A stretch of 64,000 nt of DNA, taken from positions 4,712,001 to 4,776,000 of the forward strand of contig OY727097.1 in assembly GCA_963402885.1 (NCBI GenBank), given 5' to 3'. Made by a program: the position numbers and the translations under genes. Source of the stretch: Antedon bifida (Eukaryota > Echinodermata > Crinoidea > Comatulida > Antedonidae). The notes below the pieces were generated by a model, which was given only the letters and a program-made list of their open reading frames with translations, was not told the DNA's origin and did no database searches. Of the stretch, positions 26,501 through 35,500 are shown piece by piece (within the stretch, counting starts at the first letter, position 1; each line of letters begins with the position of its first letter).

Positions 26501-29500
26501 GAAATATTCAGTTTTATAGTTTTGTTTTGAAAGTGTGGATTAAATTCTTAAAATTTGTAAATAGGCTACAATAAATATTTTACAGAGATATAATATTTTT
26601 TAAACCTCCTTGCACTACTCAAAGCTTTTAGGAATATTTTAGAAATGAAAAGAATTTTTAAATTAGCACTATAAGACAGAATTTAGAAGGAGATTAAGAA
26701 CTGTCAAAATATGATTTAGAAAATTAGTCAGGAATAACGAGTTTGAAGTAGCTTAATGCATAGGATATGAAGAGATTTCAATCGTCAAGAATAAAAAAAA
26801 CAACCTCAATACAACATCCGAAGCTACACCACAAGTTAATTTATAGCACATAGTAGCTAATTATTAGCAGGACTTCACATATATTAATAATATAAAGGGT
26901 ATGTAGTCTATTTTGTGCCTGCTTACCTGGATAAACCGACAATATTTAGAGAGAGGGCTATATTGTCGAAAAGCCCTCTCTGTAAATATTATCGGTTTAT
27001 CCAGGTAAGCCAACACCACTGTTGGTTTGTGTAATTTATGAAATCATTGATCATCCACACAAGCAAAAAGACATACTTTTTAAGAAACTATGTAGATATG
27101 GGAATATTTTCATGTAATCAAGCGCAATATAAATTATAATATAAAGCAAATTTCTAATAGTATAAATACATATGTAAGAAAAGAAATAGATTATATAAGG
27201 TTGGTTGTACTTCTGCTGCTACCTTTTCATTATATAAATGGTAAAATAAATTATACACATCAATAAAATGTTTAATAAAAAGGTCACACAATGAAATTAG
27301 TTTTCTATGTGCAGTTATTTTAGTAGCAATTCCAAATACAAAACTTTGCTTTATTCATCAACAAATACATGTTTTTTTAACCTTATTAATAATAGCCATC
27401 ATTACTTAATAATTATTGTACTATTAGTATTTATATGCATAATTCAAGGGAATACTATTCAGTCCATGTGTTGGTCAGTGTAATTATACAATGATGAATT
27501 ATGATTTGAGTTGAATAGAATATTTTATTGACTGTTCCAATTTTAGCCACGCAATAGAACTTGAATAGTCACCAGCCTCGTGTCTAAAAATGTTTACAAA
27601 AACCTTCCATGTATTAATAGAATCATTAAATAGAACCATTATAGAACCATTAAATAGAACCATTAAATAGAACTATAAATTAGAACTTTGGAAGTGCAAT
27701 AGAACTGTTGCAATGAATGGCACAGAATATGAAATTAACCAATCAAATGGCAAGGATATACATAATTATAGTAAAGGAAGTAGTGAAATAAAATAACATT
27801 TTTCAAATGCAATCTGGTTAAAAATTTAATCTCACAACTGAACAACAAGAATTCAAATCTATACTGAAGTTTCTGATATTTTATCGTGATCTTTTGAGCA
27901 CGTTACTACGGATTAGTATTTATACCGTAAAAGACGATAATCCTTAGGTCTCTTGCTCTGACCATAACGATAAACAAGATCGCCTTTGACATTTACAATG
28001 CTATCTTGTCAACATTTCTCGTCTTTGTACGTTTTACTGTAAAGAATAACTCTCTAGCTTTCAACTTTAAATAAATTCATTCTCAAAATGAACACAAAAT
28101 GTAATAAAAACAAGGAATAATACTTTGCGTTTTACTGTAAAGAATAACTCTCAACAGTAGCTTTCAACTTTAAATAAATTTCACAAAACATGTAATAATA
28201 CTTTAGTTAAGTAAGAAAAAAAAGATAAATTGCACATACACCATTGTAAACAAAGCTGGATGCAAACAAAATAATTATTATCAGATAAAAAATAGGTGGA
28301 AAATTATATAACGATGATGCAACAGTATAATAAATACAGATTGTTGAAAGTCACAATTATCTATCATTATCAATAAAATATAAAGTGGTTAGCCTAAAAA
28401 GGTATAACTTTTTCATTAAAATCATGGACAGTTCCATTTTACAATAAAACTAAATTTCTTCTTTTCATAAATATATATTCTCCTCATAGAGAGAGGCTAT
28501 TGTCAATTTGTTCTGGTAAAGTATAGGCAGAAAATATACAAAATATTGATATACTTTAATCTTTCTAAATCAAATAGAACTCGTCACTAGGACAAGTTAG
28601 CTGAAGACTTTAGAAAAAATTTATTAATATTTTTATTAGTTCATTTGTTAAATATAATTTCACATTTGGTACTTGGAAAGTCACATAATACCAGCTATTA
28701 CCTCTGTACTCACAATCTATTACTTTAGTTTACTCATTAAAATGGAAATATAAATATATACTATAGTGTATTGGCTTAAACGATTATAAATTCAATTAAC
28801 AATAGACAAATTAGATACAAAAATAACATTACGGATGTTCTCTCTTAAATTGGCTGGCAGTGCCGCCAGCAAATTGAAGCATTTGATATTAAAATGCCAG
28901 TATGTCAATCAAACTTGTTTTCATTGAAAGTTGATTTAAACTTTATGAATGTTGCCCTTTGATTAAAGTACAGTAAAGATGTTTTCAAAGTTATTATATT
29001 GTTCTAATTTCAGGAGATTCATCATCACATCATCTTTCTACACTGTGCAGAACCTCATTTGAGTATTTAGTCGCACATGGGTTGGTTACAATCATGCAGC
29101 TAAACTTCCAAATTTATTTCTTAAATTTCCACATGTTTATTAATATTTTTTTTTATGTTTTAAACATTTTTTCTCTTTAAAAAAAAGAAATTTATCAGAT
29201 TTCTAATTTGTGTCAACATCAGAGATGTTTGGATTTTTCAATGATTATATGAAATACATATTCAGAAATGAATTGGGCAAATGTGATATCACTAGACAGA
29301 GAGACTGGGTATATATAATTAATAATGCTCATATTTACTTTTCAAATTCAAAACAGCTGTTTTGCATTCGGCAAAACCCACTCTACAAATCAAAATCAAT
29401 ATTTATAATCTAACTACAGACAAAATAGCTACCGGCAAGGAGTGTTAATAATCAACGAAAGAACACGACAATCCAAACACTCGTAATCATTCAGTTTTAT

Positions 29501-32500
29501 TGAATATACTTCAAATCTGTCCATACATCTTAAACTTGTTTACACAGTTAAAAGGTTCAAAGAAAATTATCATGTCATATTCAGACAAACAGCTTTCAAA
29601 AGGTTTCCTCTCAAATAATTAATTATACAAGTGCTTTTGATTTCGACACATTACGGAAATATCCACGGAAGAAAAACACAATAAAAGACTCTCATGAGAA
29701 ATACGATTTCTTTGTGGACAATCACCTGCATCGAGTTAGAGCACTGTTGTTACGAGTTCCGCTCGTTTTTATCAGTGACTCTTTCAACTCGTAAGAATCA
29801 ATGTTCCGTGTTGCCTGGATACATCTCCAACAACTTTGGTTTTGATTCAACGGCTTACAGCTCAGCAAATCTCCATCGCGAATAATTAGTAACGATAATC
29901 CAAATGAAATACCGAAGAATTTTCAATCATCATATTTCTTGTCATAATTGTTATTGTACTACATAGGCCTATGTAGATATTCTGGTATTATCACCATTTG
30001 ATTGGACGATTGTGGGTCACATGGCGTGCAATAGTATTACTAACGCACTTGTTTACACTTTTTAAAAAAAACTTTTTGGGAGATAGTTAAATTTGGTAAA
30101 GAAGAAGAAAGAAGAAATACTTTCATTTTGATATTGAATCATTTAATAAAAAAATAATTATCTGTATACACCCAATATTACTGATTTTGGCATCTATTTG
30201 ATATCCATGAGATCGTATAATTTCTATAAAAGAAGAAGCCATGCATAATAGAAATAATTATCTAGACTTTTGACCTGTTTAACTAAATAAAATCAAAATT
30301 TCTTTAGGTGCATTCTTCATATAAGATAGCACAATTTCTATTGTTAATTATTATTTAATTAATTGTAACAAAAGCCATTACCCTGAGAGTGTGATGAAGC
30401 ATTGGCATTGTAGTTAATAAACTTTAAAGAAATCAATATCAATTTCAACTCTCCATAGAACCTTCCACAATGATAAAATATGGACAGAGTAAACCAGCTA
30501 ACTTGAAATATATTCATGTTAAGCTCTGTCTACACTATCAAATTAATGCGACAAAAAAATATGATGTTTTTTTAAATATGCAAATTAGATTAATACCAGG
30601 CCATTTTGTTAAACTGAATGAAATGTTTTTACTAATACAGAAAAAAAAATTCTAGACAATAGGCTTCTGTGGTTGCATTCACACACTTTCCCTTAAATAT
30701 TAAGTATTTCACTTAACTCAATAAATATGTACGTATTTCCCTTAAATTGTATTTACTTAGATAGGAGATTTTTCTTAATTTTAAGTATTGTGAATAATAT
30801 TATGGTTTATTGAGTAAATATTTTTTTTCAATCCAATTTTTGGGTCAAAGTGAACAAAAAGGATAATACCTATATAATAATAGTAAAAATATGAAGTATA
30901 AATAAAAATAAACTTGTTGAATATTCTATAAACCAAAGTTTGTATCAATGGTTTATTATTTATGGACAGAGTAAACTGGCTTTAAGTGTGTTCACAAAAT
31001 ATTTAAGAACATTTGAGTATTTTGAATTTATGTTTGATATATTGTATAAACTAAAGATTTTGATTCTGCCTCTATTTTAGTGATTTAAAAAATACAGTCT
31101 ATTAAATTTTGCTTCATACTACTAAAGGTGAATCTGGTGAAATTATATACTGTATATCTAGTAAGTATAAACAGTGTTTTCGGCATTACCTTAAAGTGTG
31201 TTCACATTAATACTGTAGATAAGATTCGACAGTTTGATGTGTCCACAAAATCGAAATGAATCGGTTCAATTATGTATTTTAATTCAAATGAATAGGTATT
31301 TATCACAACCTAGTTTGGTACTTCAGAAATACAGCCATTACTGTGCGAATGGTCAAATCGATAGATTTATTAACTAAGGACAAACTGGTGATAGCTATAA
31401 GTGTGTCCACATTATAGGTAAGTGTTGACAGTTCGATAATATGTGTTCACACAATTGAAATGAATAGGTTTATTACAGTACACAGCAAAGGTATATTGAT
31501 TTACTGAGTGAGTTAACTTGGGTCAAATCGAAAGATTTATCAAGTATGGATAGATTTAGTGACTAGACCTTTAAAGTGTGTTCACATTATAGTTATGTGT
31601 TGACAGTTCGATAACATGTGTTCACACAATTGAAATGACTAGGTTTATTATCAATATACAGGAAAGGTATATTGATTTACTTAGTGAGTTAAATCGGGTC
31701 AAATCGCAGTTTCTTTAAGTATAGATAAAGTGACCTTTAAAGTGTGTCCACATTATAGTTATGTGTTGACAGTTCGATAACATGTGTTCACACAATTGAA
31801 AATAATATTACTACTATCCTTTGCTATCCAATCAAATTTGAACAATATCATGAAAGCTCTGGAAGTCTAATGGTTTAGACATCTGCATATCTAGCAGTAG
31901 GTTCTGAGTTTGAATCTCGGTTGGGACGACTTTTTCTATTCTCACAGATTTCTTCATCTTTATTTCTAAATTAATTAATTTTCAGTATATTACAGGGTGG
32001 TTTAGAATTTGTTCTGTGCCTGTCGATTTATATTATATTCAGTGCATTCCATGCTAAATTAAATGTGTGTTTACACAGGAAAAATGTACATTAATTCTTT
32101 ATCCAAATCTTTAGGATGTGTGATCACACAGGTAAAATAAACATTCATTCTTTACCCAATTTGTAAGAGGTAAAATAAACATTAATTCTCTAGCCAAATT
32201 GTCTTTTTATTTTTGTGAACTCTGATCAAACAATCAAATTACAGTATGTGTTCGTAACAATAATTTCTGACCATTAAAAACATTAAACTACAGTAAGTAG
32301 TATGTTCACATGGTCAAGATTACCATATGTTCACACCAGTAACTGAACCTAATGCAAACAGTTGTGAATAAACATACTTATTTGCAAATTACCTTCAATA
32401 ACATGTTTTCACACTCAGTACATAAAAAGGAGCATTGTCTTGTCAACGAGCCATAAAGGTCAAAACATTTAATTAACATCAACCATAATACTAGTAATAC

Positions 32501-35500
32501 TATTATTGATATGTATAACTGCATTCACATTTAAAGGACAAATCTTAGAATGGAAAATCATTATCAATATGATGTGTGTTTACACAGCCCAAGTAATTGT
32601 AATAATTTATTCAGTTCAGGTCTGTAGTAATTATCAATAATATTATAACAATAGAAAATTATTAAGTAAATTTACTGTCCAGCGTAGTGTCCACAAAGGT
32701 CAAATGGACTGATCTATAGGTCAAAATTAAAATATGTGTACTCGCACAAGCGAAATAGAATTTTTAGATCTGTAATTGATCATCATATTATGATGTGTTT
32801 ACACTACTAGATAAATTGAAATAATTTACAACCACTGTTATGAGTATGGTTTCAAAGTGCACAAGTGCATGTCTCAAGATTTAATTTGTCTTTGACCTTA
32901 AACTACTGATAATCACAATAATTAGTGTGTTCACACAGGTAAAATGTAGATTAATTCTCTATCCAAATTGTAAGATGTGTGTTCACACAGGTAAAATGTA
33001 AATATTCTCTATTTGTAAGATGTGTGTTGACACAGGTAAATAAACAATTATTCTCTATCTAATGGTAAGATGTGTGTTCACACAGGTAAAATGTACATTA
33101 ATTCATTATCCAAATTGTAAGATGTGTGTTCATACAGGTAAAATGTACATTAATTCTCTATCCAAATCTTTAGGATGTGTGTTGACACAGGTAAATAAAC
33201 ATTAATTCTCTATCCAATGGTAAGATGTGTGTTCACACAGGTAAAATGTACATTAGTTCTGTATCCAAGTCTTTAGGATGTGTGTTTACACAGGTAAAAT
33301 ATTCATTAATTCTCTATCCAAATTGTTATTAAGATGTGTGTTCATACATGTAAAATATACATTAATTCTCTATCCAAATTGTTAGGATGTGTGTTTACAC
33401 AGGTAAAATATACATTAATTCAATATCCAAACTGTTAAGATGTGTGTTTACACAGGTAAAATGTAAATATTCTCTATTTGTAAGATGTGTGTTGACACAG
33501 GTAAAATAAACATTAATTCTCTATCCAATTGTAAGATGTGTGTTCACACAGGTAAAATGTACATTAATTCTGTATCTAAATTTTCAGGATATGTGTTGCA
33601 CAGGTAAAATGTAAATAGTTTCTATCCAAATTGATGTGTGTTGACACAGGTAAAATGTACATTAATTCTCTATCCAAATTGTAAGATGTGTGTTCATACA
33701 GGTAAAATGTACATTCATTTTCTATCCAAATTTTCAGGATGTGTGTTTACACAGGTAAAATGTACATTACTTCTTTACACAATTTGTAAAGAGGTAAAAT
33801 AAACATTATTTCTCTTCCAAAATTGTCTTTTTACTGAATTTTATCTTTGACATATTCGGTATTAAGACTTGAAGACATTTTTTCTGGGGTTATCATTCTA
33901 CAAATCCTCCCACTGCTAAGCTAGTCTTTCCCTAGGGTAAATCGGTCTCAAAGGCTAACAAGCTAGCTATTCGTCATTTCACAAGTCAATGTTGACAGTT
34001 CAAAGACTTTATTATTGCACACCTACACATTATTTTGACATTTTAATTATTATCTCTTTTTTAATATTTCTCTATAAAAATTAGAAAATAAAAAATGCCT
34101 TTAAGGAAATACATCAATCATTTTTGACTTAAGTATATAATTATTGTATCAAGTATTGTTGAAGAATAATTTGATGCTAGCTGAATATATAAAGTAATCC
34201 TATAGCTTCTTTAACATACTTATAAACCATATATACAGTATTATTAGTAGTACCACAAAAAGAAAAAAAATATATATACAGTATACTGTATATAACTTAT
34301 AACTATGTAATTTAACATAAAAGGTATTCATTACATTACATGGTATTTGTGTGACAGTACAAATAAATCCAGTTACATCATAGTGAATGACATAGCAGTG
34401 GTGTAGCCACAAGAAATAAAGTGATGCGGTTTGTGGCAACCAAGAACCGAAAGAAGATGAGGATGATAGTAAAAATAAAAGTGCAGTGACGTAAACGCAG
34501 GAGAAAAGGCCCCAGGGTCAGCACTTCTAAAACTAGTTTGACAAAAAATGTGTGATGTGCCCAAATATGGTAGTGATATGACATCATCATGGCCATATAT
34601 TGGCATATCACATTTTTTGTTCATATACATAGACAGAGCTTATATTATTATATTAAGAGGCCATTCAACACTGGGTAGTTTGCATTGGGGCTGTTTATGC
34701 TCTGGGGCCTAGGTTTAAGCTAGTGAGCGCTCATAGAGGTAAGGAGATGACATCAAAAAAATATATTGGACGTTGAGGAAGGTTACATTTAGCAATGAAC
34801 ATAACCTGAAGTAATGGCGATGATACAAATTCAGTTTAATATATTAAAATGAAATACTAAATAACAATATTTCCATATGGTCTAGCTGCAGACAGCAGCC
34901 ATACCATATGGAGTATATTCCATAATAGCACTTCATAGTCAAAAATCTAGTTTGTTATTTATTCAACAGGGATTGTAATTTCAATCCGATAGAAATAATA
35001 ATCAATTTTAAATATTACATATGGTAACCATCATTGTTCACCAGATGGTGATCAATCTGTAGATGAAAATAGTGATGATGACTTTGAAATGATAATAGTT
35101 TTGATTTTGGTTAGATACAAATAATGATTGTTGATGAGTTGGATGGTGAGAATATTTCATTAGTTGAAAAATAGACCAGTCAATTTTTCAACTCATAAAA
35201 TATTCTCTGTCTCCATTCAACCAACAAAAAACTATTTGTTTTATTACACACCTACTTTATTCAAACTATCCATGGTAAATCATTGACGAATGCTAGGCTG
35301 AGAAGCTAAGCCATTAAAATAGGCATTGTACAAGCTTTAGACGCAGAGAGTAGAAGAGTTATATAGGTGGCGCGGAAAACAAATTTTACTTTATTTCTGA
35401 ACGTGATCAGTCAACGTCGCATGGCAAAAGTTCTCAAAATGTTTACAGAAAGCTGAACCATTCATTATCACCATTAGATATCAATTTTATATCAATTCCA

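Noticed and set aside
29694-29885. Exon-like block open on both strands
   Set aside because: A donor-like site exists on the minus strand but no acceptor, family match or neighbouring exon supports it.
32936-33790. Regular repeats with a period near 52 bp, resembling a CRISPR array
   Set aside because: The segments between the palindromes are also repeats of each other, the context is an animal intron, and no cas genes are present.
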